Source: Portulaca oleracea
Taxonomy: Eukaryota > Streptophyta > Magnoliopsida > Caryophyllales > Portulacaceae
DNA: 64,000 bases
Assembly: GCA_029582165.1 (NCBI GenBank)
Contig: CM055870.1
Span: 53,413,213-53,477,212, forward strand
Reading direction: 5' to 3'
Both the position numbers and the translations under genes were made by a program. Below, in pieces: positions 32,211 through 44,168 of this stretch (its first letter is position 1; the number at the start of each line of letters is the position of its first letter). The notes under the pieces were generated by a model that did not search any database, was not told the origin of the DNA, and saw only the letters and a list, made by a program, of their open reading frames with translations.

Positions 32211-32960
32211 TTAAGCAACCTTAGTCGGCTTCCAATCACAACCTAAGTAGCGCAACGGGAATAGAGAAAGGCCTTCAACCTGTTCCTCTTTTTCTGGGGT
32301 CCTACAATGAGGTTTAGCCAATATACAAGTTTCACTGAAAAAATTATTGAAAGACATTCCCTTACATTCATCTATATGTGACATTTTAAAAATAGATGTG
32401 TGACCTAGTCGTGAATGTAAAGTATAAAGGTGAGCTTGTGTGCAAGACTTGGAAGAAGTAGCAAGAATTATGGAAGAGTTTGTAGGAGCAGCATGTACTA
32501 AAGGGTCTATAACAGTAATGGATGCTTGGATATATTGTACTGATGTAGCAATAGTTATGTCAAAACCTAGCTTGAATAGACCAGATCTTGGTGATATATT
32601 GGCAATGATCTTGTTAGTTGTAAGGTCCTGGATTTGGCAAGCATCAGCATATATATGGAGGCAAAAATTCTGATCATTAACAAGCTTAAGTACAGATAAC
32701 AGATTGTATTTAAATTCAATTATATAGAGTACTCCTTGTAACATGATAAATTCCCTCAAGATAGCTTTTCCTGCCAATGTAACAACCTTTAAAGAACCAT
32801 CTGGTAAAATGACTTGAACTGGTCTAGATAATGTATAAACATCATGCAATAAAGAAATATCATAACACATGTGGTCACTAGCCCCAATATCAACAACCCA
32901 AGATGCATGATTTGGACCTTGAACATTGCAATAGATACTAAGATTACCTGTAAAGTTGCT
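32211..32960 (-). pseudogene. copia protease and integrase zinc-binding region
   Basis: The minus strand encodes SWVVDIGASDHMC, the aspartic protease site, then a long open frame (219 codons) ending in a GAG-pre-integrase segment with LHSRLGHTS. The normal catalytic motif DSGA or DTGA is DIGA here, a substitution next to the catalytic Asp. The rest of the frame is unusually well preserved for such an old element. Confidence 0.8.
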
Positions 32961-32969
32961 ACTACTAAC

Positions 32970-34225
32970 AAAATGGGCGAAATATTTTCTACAGCAGATT
33001 CTTTACCTTTCTGAATTTTTGCAACCTCATGTGCAAGAGCTTGAATGAATGAGCTGTCAAACTTTGGCATTGTTGCTTCTGATGCCTTGTATTCAATAAT
33101 CTCCAGGGGTGCATCCAGATCTTCATAGGTGCTTACATTAGCTGCAACCTTACAAGCAGGGTACTTCTTTTTAACATCACAAGGGCCCTTATACCATTCA
33201 AGATACCCTATGACCTGAGAACGCTTATTTTCAATGTGCCCTTGTCTTTTACAATGATTGCAAATCCTCTTTGCTTTGTTAGGATCAACCTCTTTCCTAT
33301 ATTTGCTAGAATTCCTAGCACAAAAAGTTTGAGCAGCTTCTATACTATCATAAGCAGATTGTTTAACACAAGTAGCCAGTTCTTTTGAAGTTCTAATCCC
33401 ATTAGTAATTTGTTTCTGCTTTTCTACTCTTTGAACCATATTATATGCTTTGTTCAAGCTTGGTATAGGCTCCATCAATAGAATTTGTCCTCGGACAATC
33501 TCATGTTGATCATTTAATCTCATCAAAAATTGCATTGGTTTCTTTGTTTGATCTATCTCATACGCTTGCTTTATAAAAGGATAGGTATCATCACAAGTAC
33601 ATTCAAGATGTTCAGAAACATCGTTTAATTCATCCCAAAGCTTCTTGAGTTTAGTGAAGTAACACAGTTACAAAATCATTAGCTTGTTGTAATTCATTTA
33701 TCTCTTTTTCCATATGAAAAAGTAAAGGACCATTGGATTGACCAAAATGTTCAACAATATCTTCCCATAAACCCTTGGCAGACTTAATATATATGAAAGC
33801 ATCAGAGAGATCGCTAACCATGGAATCAAGAAGTCAACTTACTACCATACTATCAACTTTAATCCACTGGTTGTAAGTTGAATGTGTTGCAGCAAGCTTT
33901 GGAACTTTGCCATCAATAAATCCCATCTTTACTTTAGTCTTGAGAGCAGTCTTGCCCGCTTTACTCCATTTTCGGAAATTTGAGCCATTTTCAAATTGGT
34001 GGAGGGAATTCTGGGATGATCAACACTTGGACAAGAACAATGGATCATTGTTGCATTATTCTACATGCATATGGATTTCTCTAGCAAAAGAACTAGACAC
34101 CATTTTGAAATCAAAGACTATTTCTATGAGAGAATTTGAGTGAAAGGAGAACATATCAAGAAAGATCAACAAAAAAATGATCAAAAGAACTCAAGAATTG
34201 AGCCAAGAAATCATAATCGAGCAAT
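32970..34225 (-). pseudogene. copia gag region
   Basis: Minus-strand fragments show the UBN2-type gag body (IKSAKGLWEDI, QFLMRLNDQHEIVRGQILLM) and a zinc-knuckle start, ICNHCKRQGH. The CCHC signature is incomplete. Frames change several times. Gag formed the virus-like particle. Confidence 0.7.
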
Positions 34226-34229
34226 GTTA

Positions 34230-34241
34230 GCTTTGATACCA
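34230..34241 (-). other. copia primer-binding site
   Basis: TGGTATCAAAGC on the minus strand, two bases inside the 5' LTR, complementary to the 3' end of initiator tRNA-Met with one change. It fixes the element orientation. Confidence 0.85.
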
Positions 34242-34243
34242 TA

Positions 34244-34430
34244 TGAACACAGAGAATGAGATTGAGAATATAGAGAGAGAAAAGTAAAAGGATCTATTTA
34301 TTATTGAAACAATTGACAATAAAAGAAGAAGGGCACATATATAGTTGATATATTAGAGGAACTAAAAGCCTAACAAACATCCGTGAAATAAGGAACTATG
34401 TCTAACTGCTATAATAACTAATATATTCCA
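34244..34430 (-). repeat. copia 5' LTR
   Basis: TGAACACAGAGAATGAGATT...TAATATATTCCA. Differences from the 3' LTR are scattered over the whole length. The adjoining 34431-34550 looks like the right half of a Tourist-like host MITE (GCTCTTAGTATAG), whose left half may be near 24312. Confidence 0.85.
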
Positions 34431-35989
34431 CTCTCATGTGGGATATTCTCACTATTTTTTCACTCTATTGTTAATGCTCTTAGTATAGAGGGATGACATT
34501 CATTTGCACGTGTTCCAATGTAGAGTGTTGGCGCTGCACATGGTCTTATAGACCCCTTTTCTCTTATAATTAATAGATTTATTTATATTAATATTTTATA
34601 AAGTTCAATAAGATTATTATTCAACACATTTTCTTTTTAAAAGTAAACTTTAAAAAAATAAAAAAAGACTTGTCACTTTTTAAAATTTTTTAAACAAAGA
34701 AAAAGAATAATTTTCCTAAAAAAAAAAGAAAATCAGAACTACCTAGTTGGAAATTATTAGCCACTACATTGAAATTACTACTGTTGGCCTAAATCCATAT
34801 AACAACCCCAGGCTCCACTCATTAAATTATATGTGTTTCCCCCTTTTTTATTTTTTAAAATCAATAAAATAATCTTTTGTGGAAAATGTTATAAGATTTC
34901 TACCCTTGCAACGACCCGCCCCAAATCAGTATTAATTAACTCGCTAATTAATTTTAATTAGTTAAATTTCATTATTAAATTTTCGTTTTACTGTTTATTT
35001 AACGGTGACAGGTCTCGAGCAAGGAGATGGCTATATGGGTCGACCGTATCGATTTTAGAATCATAGATTTTATTTACCGGGTTTCTCTTTGAACATTCTA
35101 ACTCCCCTAAAATATTTAATTGAATTTGTTACTTCGTTTATAATTTTATAGCCAAAAGAATTCTAATCGGTATTCTTGTCAATTTATATTTTATCACTTA
35201 ACCTTTACAAATTTATTTACCTTACCATTATTTTAGTAACTTCCTTTATCATTTAACTTTCTAATATTCCATTATTATTATTATTATTATTATCATTATT
35301 ATTATTATTACTATTATTATTATAAGTGTTTAAATAGGTGGAGTGAGTATTAGTTTATATATGTAGGTTGGGGGGGGGGGGGACTTTATTAGTTTTAATC
35401 CCCAAATTCATCCAACTCTCAAACTCTCCTCTTCCTCCCTCCTGTTCGGCCGACCAGGCCAGCTCCCCTTCCCTCTCGTTTTCCGGCGACCACCAGGGGG
35501 CCGCCCCTCTCCTCCTTCTTCCTCTTGTTCAATCTCTCACTTCATATTCAAGCGGTATATCCTTCAAACCCTAATTCCTACCTTATTTATAATCTGAGTT
35601 TATACTTTAAATGAGTTAAAAATTGTTGTTTTCATCTTCTTTATCATCTTTTATCATGAATTTATGTTGTGGTGAAGTTTGAATGAATTTGGGTTGATTT
35701 TGGAAGTGATTCGTGTTGAAAGAGTATGAATTTTGGATGGGTTGTTGAAGGTTCTTTCTAAACTAGTTGTGAGTGTTGAAATTACTTGTATGCATGTTGT
35801 TTTTGATGAGAATCATGAGATTAGTGGACTGATTTGGGTTCTAGAAATGTTAATCAAGTCCTTTCCTACTTGGATTATATGAATTAGAATGGATTTTGGT
35901 AAGAAATTGCTAGAACAAGTGTTGGTTTAAGTTGCATGTGTTTATCTATGGTTGCATGTGGATTTTATGGAACTAGATGAGTAATTTCT

Positions 35990-37198
35990 CAAAAAATTGC
36001 TGGAGGGTGCCACAGATCTTTTTTAATTGACTCGAGGGTCACCACTTTTTTTTAATGCATTCCCGGGTGACATTAAACTTACATAATTGGCTGGGGGGTG
36101 ACAAACCGGCCAAAAATGGTCGGAATCCGATGACAGTTGAGAAGGGCATCCAAAATTGAAAATTGGTACCAAATCAAACACCATCAATCACACATGAGAC
36201 AGAGCAAAGCATGAAAATGAGACAGAGAAGTGAAGAAAGGAGAAGAAGAATACCAGCTAGTCTTGAAGCAGGTGAAAAAAGTGAGAAAATAGAGAAAGTG
36301 AGACGAGCAATACCGAAACAGATACCAAAACACAAACGCATCAAACATCAACCATTAAATATTCAACCTAGAAAATTACACCAATTCGAACATTACATCA
36401 AAAACTCAATACCTCAAACATTCAAGAACCAAAACCCATATTTCGATTAACAAGAGCAAAAAAAAAAATAGATATCGAACATGAATAACAATACGAATAA
36501 AACTAAATCCAACCTAATCCTAACCCTAGAATGGAGGATTTGGGGCGTCACATTCCCCTCTAGCAACCCCTCTATCGCAACTCAGCTCCTCCTTCTCCTT
36601 TTATACTCGAATTCGTGCTCCCCTCTTCAATATCAACCATCGATTTTCTTCAATCATGGACGGACAAGATGCATTTGGACGGTTAGAAGGTGTATGCATC
36701 CATGGTGCTGCGTGCATTCTCATCTTCTCAACTGAATCTGTTACACAAAAAGAAAGAGAGTGAGTGAGAGATGAGCTATCACGAGATAATGGGAAAGAGA
36801 AGAGAAGAAGAAAGAGATGAAAGAGAAGAGATAAGAAGAGAGAGGGAGATTAAGAGAGAAAGAGATGGTTGGTTATGGTGATGATAGGCGTTCGGTGGTG
36901 TTTGCGCAAAGAAGAAGCAGAGAGGGAGATGAGAGGGAAAGGAGAAACGAAGGAAATGGGGAAATGAAGTTAGAATTAGGGTTTCGGGGTGTTGGGCGGG
37001 CAAAATAAGGGTAAATTGGGCACTTCAATATATTTTCAAGGGTAATAATGACTTTTCCTTTTTTCCGGCCATTTTTGGCCGGTTTGTCACCCCCCAGCCA
37101 ATTATATAAGTTTAATGTCACCCGGGAATGCATTAAATAAAAGTGGTGACCTCCGAGTCAATTAAAAAAGATCTGTGGCACCCCCCAGCAATTTTTTG
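35990..37198. mobile_element. non-autonomous Mutator-like element with 9-base target duplication
   Basis: Terminal inverted repeats of about 120 bases begin CAAAAAATTGCTGGAGGGTG and end CACCCCCCAGCAATTTTTTG. The flanks GTAATTTCT (35981-35989) and GAAATTTCT (37199-37207) differ by one base. There is no transposase. The interior on the minus strand looks like a plant transcript leader (CT-rich, CCCTAATTCTAAC, then an intron-like stretch and coding-like sequence), suggesting captured gene DNA (Pack-MULE). Confidence 0.85.
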
Positions 37199-38877
37199 GA
37201 AATTTCTGGGCATCAATTCTGGAAAAATAGAGTTTAGTGCGTAAAGTATGTTTTGGGTTGAGATTAATGTAAGGAATTTTATGCCAAAACTACATGCAAA
37301 ACTAGCTAATTGACTTGGGAAGGTTCTGTTTAGAATCTGATTTTTTCAGAGGTTCAAAAATAGGAGTTTAGCCCAGATTCTTACTTACAATGGTAGCCAA
37401 AGATGTTAGCTAACACCCGGCTTTGGAATTTCGGGATTCCGATATGTATAACCCAAGTTACCACCAAAACCGTGAAAAGTATGCAATCGGTGACGTGAGT
37501 GTAGTCAGTAGGTAAATGCAATAATTTCGGCCATTTGGGGACCTTGTAGGTCTTAGTGATGATCATAAAAGTTTTAAGTGACGCTCTAAGCTTTCCGGAA
37601 ATGTATAGTATGCGTCCATACGATATCGGGAATAGAAGATACGAGGTTTTCATTGAGGAGCTGTAATCTGGGTTCTGCCCAGAATTTTTAAGTACGTATT
37701 CTGATTTTATGGCTATAATTCGACCTTTTAAGATACTCTAACCAATTTGTGGTCAACATAAGACTTGAAGAATATTCTGTAGGCTTTCCGAATTGGGGTT
37801 TTGGGCCAGTACTGGATATCGGGAGAGTGAGATATAATCTGAAATATGTTTCCCTGTTTTACTACTTCTAGTTTGACAACTTAAAGTGACTAATCCAACT
37901 TGTGGCTTGCTTTTGGAGCTAGGATGAGCAAGGATAACTTCTAGGCTGGAAGTTCTAAATTAGATAACCATGAGAGTTCGTTTCGAAACCTTCGGAGTCT
38001 TAAAACTCGTTTTATGACTTTTTATTCGCTTGTCGGCAAATTTACATGATCTTAGGGAACTTTAATACTTTTTATAATATTAGTTTCCAAACTTTTGGAT
38101 TTCCTTTGCAAGTAAACTAATTATCTATCTTACCTATTAATCTTTACAAGCTTTCCATTGTTTTAATTGGGCCTTTATCCGAGTTTCATAACGGAAGATC
38201 CAACTCGCATCAATTGTTTTTAGGAATAGAAATTTTGCTTCTGTTCGGGCCACTTTTTGAGCCTTCCTTTCATTTTTAGACTTCGGTCCAGTTGACAAAG
38301 TTGTAGAACGTGTTTTTTCCCTTTCCGAAGAGTACTCGCGCATTATATTCCGAGTTTCCTAACTCAAATTATAACAAAAACTTTATTTAATGAAAAAACT
38401 GAAATTTCTTGCTTAACTCTCGCATTTCAACTTTTATATTTATTCAAGGAGTTGATAAGTCTCTACTTCTATCTTTGCTTCTTAATCTTTATTATCGTGG
38501 TTTTAGTTCCCAGGCCACCCAAGCCGTCCCGAGCCCGAGACACGCCACCAGTTTACCCTTCATTACAAGGTACGCAAATTGTCCAATCTTTTATTTATCC
38601 ATCAACGTCTATTATTTATATTTCAAGTCATGTTCTAATAATTTCTATTTCATTTTTTAAGTGGTCCCGCTCCATTTATTCTAGCTAGTCACGTGAAGTG
38701 CTAGCCCCATTTTTAGATGCTTTTGATCAGGGTGTCCTAATGACCTGGCCAGTGTCGACTGTTTATCAGTCACCCAATCCAAACTTAGATCGGTTTGGGC
38801 ATGCGCGTGTGTGAGATGCTTAGCATCGATCGTAAGGGATACCACTCTTTTATATATCGCAAGTTTTACAAATCTAT

Positions 38878-38879
<2 letters not shown>

Positions 38880-38935
<56 letters not shown>
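38880..38935. repeat. (CA)n/(TA)n microsatellite
   Basis: A few CA units, then about 25 TA units. Frames encoding alternating Ile-Tyr across it are artefacts. Confidence 0.9.
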
Positions 38936-38937
<2 letters not shown>

Positions 38938-39904
38938 TTCACTTATCATTTACTTGTTTACCCTTTTCCCGTTCTCGAAATGTTTTAAGAGCCGGCACTA
39001 AAAATCGTTTACGAACGGTTTGACGTGTTGGAGGTTTGTGTACTGAGTGTTTCCCCCACTCATTTGCGACTTGTTTTTAATGTTTTGTTTTTAGGCGGTC
39101 CGAGTTCTCAAGCGAAGGATAAAGGCAAACAAAAGCGATTTCGCCTCCAAGCTTGTAAGGTAGTCCCTCCGTAAGAGAATTGCCGGAACTTCAAGGGTGT
39201 TGAGACCTAATGATTGATTTACTTGAGGAAAAAGTATGTTTTGATGCTTGTATCTAAGGTTTTTCCAATATTTGGGTATGTGTAATTTACGTTGATATCG
39301 GGTTGTTGGAGTCCTAGTGTCTAATCTTTTTTATGGTTATGTTTTGATGTCGTCAGTGATTATTTGGGATTGTTGTTGTCTTGGGGTGATGACGTGTGCC
39401 TTGTCCCTAGTTGGACGGCGGTAATACCTCAATCCTCTTTTCCGCTGCGGTAATCACAGGATTACTAGTAGTATTAGGGTAATTGTGTGATTATGGGATT
39501 TTGGCTGTTACAACCCCATTCCTTCTCACGTAATTGACATTTTGTGTTCTTGGTTGCACTATTTACCTAAGAATTTAGGCAAGAATTCCATTAAAAAGAT
39601 CCATGTTGTATATGCTATAACGTGCCTAATCCAAGTATTCTGATAAAATTGTCGCTAGCATTACTTAAAGTCAAATGTATCACAAAATTTGGAAATGTCG
39701 GGCAATAGCCACTAGTACAAGCAAAAGTTTGTGTTCTATCAAATTCAGATCGACCAAATTAATGTCAAAATTCAGACAAAAAATTGATATATGGATCCGA
39801 TTTTTTCATATAGAACGATTCAGATGAAACTAGATCTTGATCAAATTCAATTACGTACAAAAAAAAAAAGAATATTATGACCGAATGTTTAGTCGATTCT
39901 AACA

Positions 39905-42059
39905 ATGATCAAATATGCACAGTCAATTAGCTATTCTATTTCCTTGGCAATGCATGTGATTGATAATGACTGTGTCGCGTGTAGATCGAAACATACAAAT
40001 TAAATATAGTTTGAACCAATGTGAAAATCTCTCGAGGAATCTTAAAAGAACCCCTTAATGAAATTATAAGCACCAAGTTGTCTCCCTCGATGTGATTGTT
40101 ATGAAACTTTTTCAATAACACATCACGAGCATCATTTCTCATCACAGTGGCTTTAGCTACAAGACTGCCACTTGCCCCAAGTTGAATGCAGACTCATGAA
40201 GAAGAATGTATTTGCGATGTCTAATAATGTAACTTCTCGTTGCTACTAACGGTAGCTTAGAACCCTCGAGGTTAACTCTAATAGCTACTAATAAAAGTTT
40301 GCTCCACAAGACTAGCATGAACCATGAACAAATGAACTGATATGCTAGGAATAAACTGCACGAGAAAATGGAGATCTTGTGTATAATCCTCCACTCAATA
40401 GATGCGTGTCTAACGTGCACCAAATTTATGCATCCATCAAATGTTTCATTGTAGAGCGCAATCACATTTCTTGACTTCCAAATTCTCCAAATAAGAGTAA
40501 GTAAAAATGGTCCAAACTAGTAGACTTAGACTCATTCTTCAACTGATAAAGTACTTGAAGGATACCGATTGGCCCATCGCAATGGAGACCTAAATCCAGT
40601 TATGACTCAAAGCAATAGCCCACATGTCTTCAACAAAATTACAATGAGGAAATGAATATCCTCTATTTCATCATTATTATAATAGAAAGATCATCTCTAA
40701 TCCACCATAATACAACACCTATTGAGGTTGTGGTGTATTAGATGGACTATTTGATAAAGTTGTCCGATGAATATTTCAACTTAGGTTAAATATCTGATTT
40801 TTAAATCCATCTAAATTCTCAAGGTGCAATTGAGGTCAAATCATTACGGGCTAGCTAAGTTGATTTTGTGGAAAACTACCACCAACTTAAGGATCCCATC
40901 AGATAGAGTCTTCAAGATTATGAAAAGCATAGGAATATCCAAATTAGACACGTAAAAGTCTATTCACAAGAGTAGACATACATCAGATGAGCAATATTAC
41001 ATTATTTATTTGGGAGAATAAAGTTCGCACCTCGAAGGTTTAGATCAACATTGTCCACATTCTCAAAGTTGTGTAGGTTCAGGAGATTCCATTTGCATAC
41101 CAGTTATCAAGCCAAAAGTTTATCTTAGGCCCTGTTCGGCAAAATTAGTGTTTTAGATAGCGGATAGCGATTTATGTAGCGTATAACATTTTAAGCAGTG
41201 GATAGCATTTTAAGTAGTGGATAGCGGATGACTGTTCAAATAAGAATTGTGTTCGGTAAATTTAGCGGTTCAATTAACATATTAATGTGAATTGACATAA
41301 AAGGGTATCAATAATTTCCAAAGATATAATTTTCAAAGGATATTTTTTGACCGAAAAATATGAAACGCTACTCCAAACGCTAAACGTTAACTTTATTAGC
41401 GTTTCACAAAACGCTCCTTAAAACGCTAAACGCTCCTCAAAACGCTAGCTTACCAAACGCTAATATTTATGCAATTAGAGTTTTGACTTGGTCAAGATGC
41501 CAAACGCTACCCCAAATGCTATTGTCGAACACAACCTTATTGTCATCACCTACCCGCCATATAAATCCCTTAAGAAATAGGGATGTGATTCAGAGAATTG
41601 ATCGTCGGGTCCAAGAGTCCACTTGTTCTAGTCTTAAAGAAATCTTAGTCTTAAGGAAATCCACGTTCGAGAGGTATTTAGTTCAAATCTGGTCAACCCA
41701 AAGTCCTTAACTGAACGAAACTTTCAACACAATTTACAGAATCGGTGTAATTGACCGCCTCCATTTGGCAATGTTCAAGACCACCAATATCTTTGGGCAT
41801 GTAAACTTTATCCCAACTAGTTATAGGCACACCTTTATTTGTAGACGGATCCTTCCAAAAAAAAGACCCGACTAATTTTATTAATTTGTCTAGCGATGTC
41901 ATTTGGGATTTGGAAGCACTGGAGAGTCTGGATCGACATGGGCTCACTATGCAACTGAAAAAGGGTAGTCTAACAAGCTTTGGAAATAAATTTGGATTTT
42001 CAAGGATGAAGCTCACAAGTGATTCTGAATATGATTTCTTACCAAGACCATTCTTAGAC
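39905..42059 (-). pseudogene. LINE remnant, 3' part: RT tail, zinc finger region and RNase H
   Basis: The minus strand encodes LVGSFFWKDPSTNKGVPITS and WDKVYMPKDIGGLEHC (41693-41930), the region after plant L1-type reverse transcriptase. LIWRIWKSRNVIALYNETF follows near 40440-40500. Then come RNase H pieces including MRNDARDVLLKK, EGDNLVLI and a terminal CQGNRIAN. Frames are broken. The LINE's upstream half continues at 48755, across a retrotransposon insertion. A MITE at 41128-41536 also interrupts it. Confidence 0.8.
41128..41536. mobile_element. hAT-like MITE inside the LINE
   Basis: Left GGCCCTGTTCGGCAAAATTA and right ATTGTCGAACACAACC are inverted repeats. The interior carries GCGTTT/AAACGCTA motifs in both orientations. 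The flanks TTATCTTA and TTATTGTC match only in part. Confidence 0.6.
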
Positions 42060-44168
42060 TGACAGGGCCGCAAGCGCACGGTGTACGTAGTAGCACGTCA
42101 AGGTCGATCCCACAGGGACTCACTTAGCAGCTCAATAAACTAGATTCTATCACGATTGCTAAGCTAATCAGGTTTTGGAAAAGGTTTAACAACTAATCAA
42201 ACTAATAAAGTAGGAAAGAAAACAATCAAAGAATCTATCAAGAGAGAAAGACTTCTAGGGAGATGCTAACCTAACAACGAGTTCGATTACTAAAACCTAG
42301 CTTGCACAATCATACATTCAAGAACGAATCAAGAATCGACAACCTCTGAATTCTATCGCCCTTTCGATGCTAAATAGAATTATTCTAAACAACCTAATCA
42401 ACAACTTTCGTGTGCCTTTTAGGTTAAACAGAATTGAAGGTCTCAAAAAGTTTGGTTATCTAATGATTCCCTAGTTCACTACTCCTTTTTCAACTTTCGC
42501 AAACCTAGGTAGACAGGTTGGTAGCCAGATTAGCCTAATTCACCTTTTAGTACTTCTCAGGTTAATCTCAAACTTACAAATATTCAAGGCCTTAAAAATA
42601 CTCATAAACATGGTAAATACAACCTTCTATTGATTCTAATCAATAATTCATGCACAAACTAATAACAATCAATCAAAACTACATTGTTTCGGGTTGCAAA
42701 ACCCTAGAATTCAAAGAAACTACTCACTCATATTCAATGAAAACACAAAACAAGTTCCAATCATCACAATTGAATCTCAAAACTAAGAAGGAAATCGAAA
42801 AGAAAGATTAGAATTGCGAAGAATACAACCTGTCGAGACTTTCGATCCCGGGGTAGAACCTTCTAGGGGTGTTCATAAATAACCGCCCCGAAAAATCCGA
42901 TCCGAAAACCCGCTACCCGGTCATTAATTTAGGGTACCCGCCCCGGAAAAATCAATTTTAATCGGGTCGGGTACCCGCCCCGGAATATTTTCGGTTAATC
43001 GGTTCGGTTACGGATCGGCCCCTAAACGTTTTCGGGTACCCGAATTACCCGAAATTAAATTTAACATTTAGGTCCAGATTTAATTTTTGCCTATCTTTTT
43101 CCAATCTCCAGTCCACTGTCTAGGCCCAAATTTTAATCTTGAAAAAACCCTAATTTACGTTAATGTTGGCGCTCAGTGCTCCAATTCAAATCGTCCAAAA
43201 ACTCAAAACGTATGGAAATTCAGTGCCTGTGGTTCTGTTGGCCCAGTTTTAGAACAATTTTGAAACATTTTTTGCTACTGGAGTGTTAATTAATAATCAC
43301 AAATTAAAAATAAAAATTGGAAACTCATATGATTTTAATTAATCGGGTTTTTTGGTTAACCGGTATCCGCCCCAAAACTTTCGGATACCCGATAGTTTCA
43401 GTTACGGTTACGGTTCGAGGGTTTGGTCGCCCCGAATTTTCGGGTACCCGGAAAAATTATCCAATCGGTTCGGGTACCCGCCCCGTGAACACCCCTAGAA
43501 CCTTCTCCGCGAACGTCGCTCCTTTCCTTTGCGAATCTTGATCTTGGTTTCTCTTGAATCGATTCGGTCTTGAATCTTGATGGTGGGGAAGAGGAGTAGA
43601 ATGGAAGTATTAGGGCTCTCTTTTCTCTCCTTGACGGCCAAAGAATGAAGGAAAACTGATAGAAATTGAATCCCCCTTGAAAAACTGTCACTTCCTTCCT
43701 TTTCTACTCGCGAAAACAACCGCTCTACATAGGCAGTCCGCCTCGGTCCGTACAGTCCGTACATGGACCGTGGTGATCACCATGGACTGCCCGAGGTTGC
43801 CACTGTTTCGTTTCTTTCTTCTTTCCTTCGCAAAAAATAAGTTGGGCACAAGGAGTTGAACCGCCAAGGACTGTAGCCACCACCTCGGGCTGCCCGAGGT
43901 TGCTGCTGCCCGGCCATTCCTTACTCCTTTTCGTCCCAAATTTGTATCACGGTTTGGGTTTGACATGTAGAGGTCCGTGGTATATTCACTCTTGCCTGAA
44001 GTTGAGAGGAAGTTGGTGTTTTGGCCTCAATACCTATAAATTCACATCAAAAACAACAACACCAAGTGTAGTAGGGAAATTGGAATAAAAATCATGGTTT
44101 ACACATAAAACACTCCCTAATTTACTATTAAAACCCCCTAAAAATATAGTCATGAAACGCAGTTATCA
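42060..44168 (-). repeat. 3' LTR of the gag-only element (carries a hAT MITE)
   Basis: 2109 bases including a 634-base insertion at 42864-43497. Without it the LTR is close to the other LTR in length and about 97 percent identical by eye, so the insertion is fairly recent. Confidence 0.9.
42864..43497. mobile_element. hAT element with perfect 8-base target duplication GAACCTTC
   Basis: Starts TAGGGGTGTTCATAAATAAC and ends GTGAACACCCCTA. The empty site is visible in the other LTR (GTTGAACCTTCTCCGC), which proves the insertion. GAACCTTC is at 42856-42863 and 43498-43505. GGGTACCCG motifs fill both ends. Non-coding. Confidence 0.95.

Larger units (their letters stand above)
25105..34430 (-). 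mobile_element. decayed Ty1/copia retrotransposon with nested insertions
   Basis: Element order on the minus strand is 5' LTR, primer site, gag, protease, integrase, reverse transcriptase, RNase H, polypurine tract, 3' LTR, the copia order. LTRs are 190 and 187 bases and clearly diverged, so the insertion is old. Two foreign segments interrupt it (26650-29704 and about 30463-32200), and about 600 bases of the integrase/RT junction seem to be missing. Stops and frameshifts occur throughout. The expected 5-base target duplication is no longer recognisable (ATATA left, CTCTC right). Confidence 0.9.
34907..39512. mobile_element. 4.6-kb solo LTR, probably Ty3/gypsy
   Basis: It starts TGCAACGACCCGCCCCAAAT and ends GATTTTGGCTGTTACA. 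The flanks ACCCT (34902-34906) and ACCCC (39513-39517) are a near-perfect 5-base target duplication. No protein domains are present. It contains (ATT)n at about 35268-35323, a G run at 35371-35382, a Mutator-like element (35990-37198) and (TA)n at 38888-38935. Without that element the LTR is about 3.4 kb, which fits large plant gypsy LTRs. Confidence 0.7.

Noticed and set aside
38681..39023. Frames with long Ile-Tyr runs
   Set aside because: They read through the (TA)n microsatellite.
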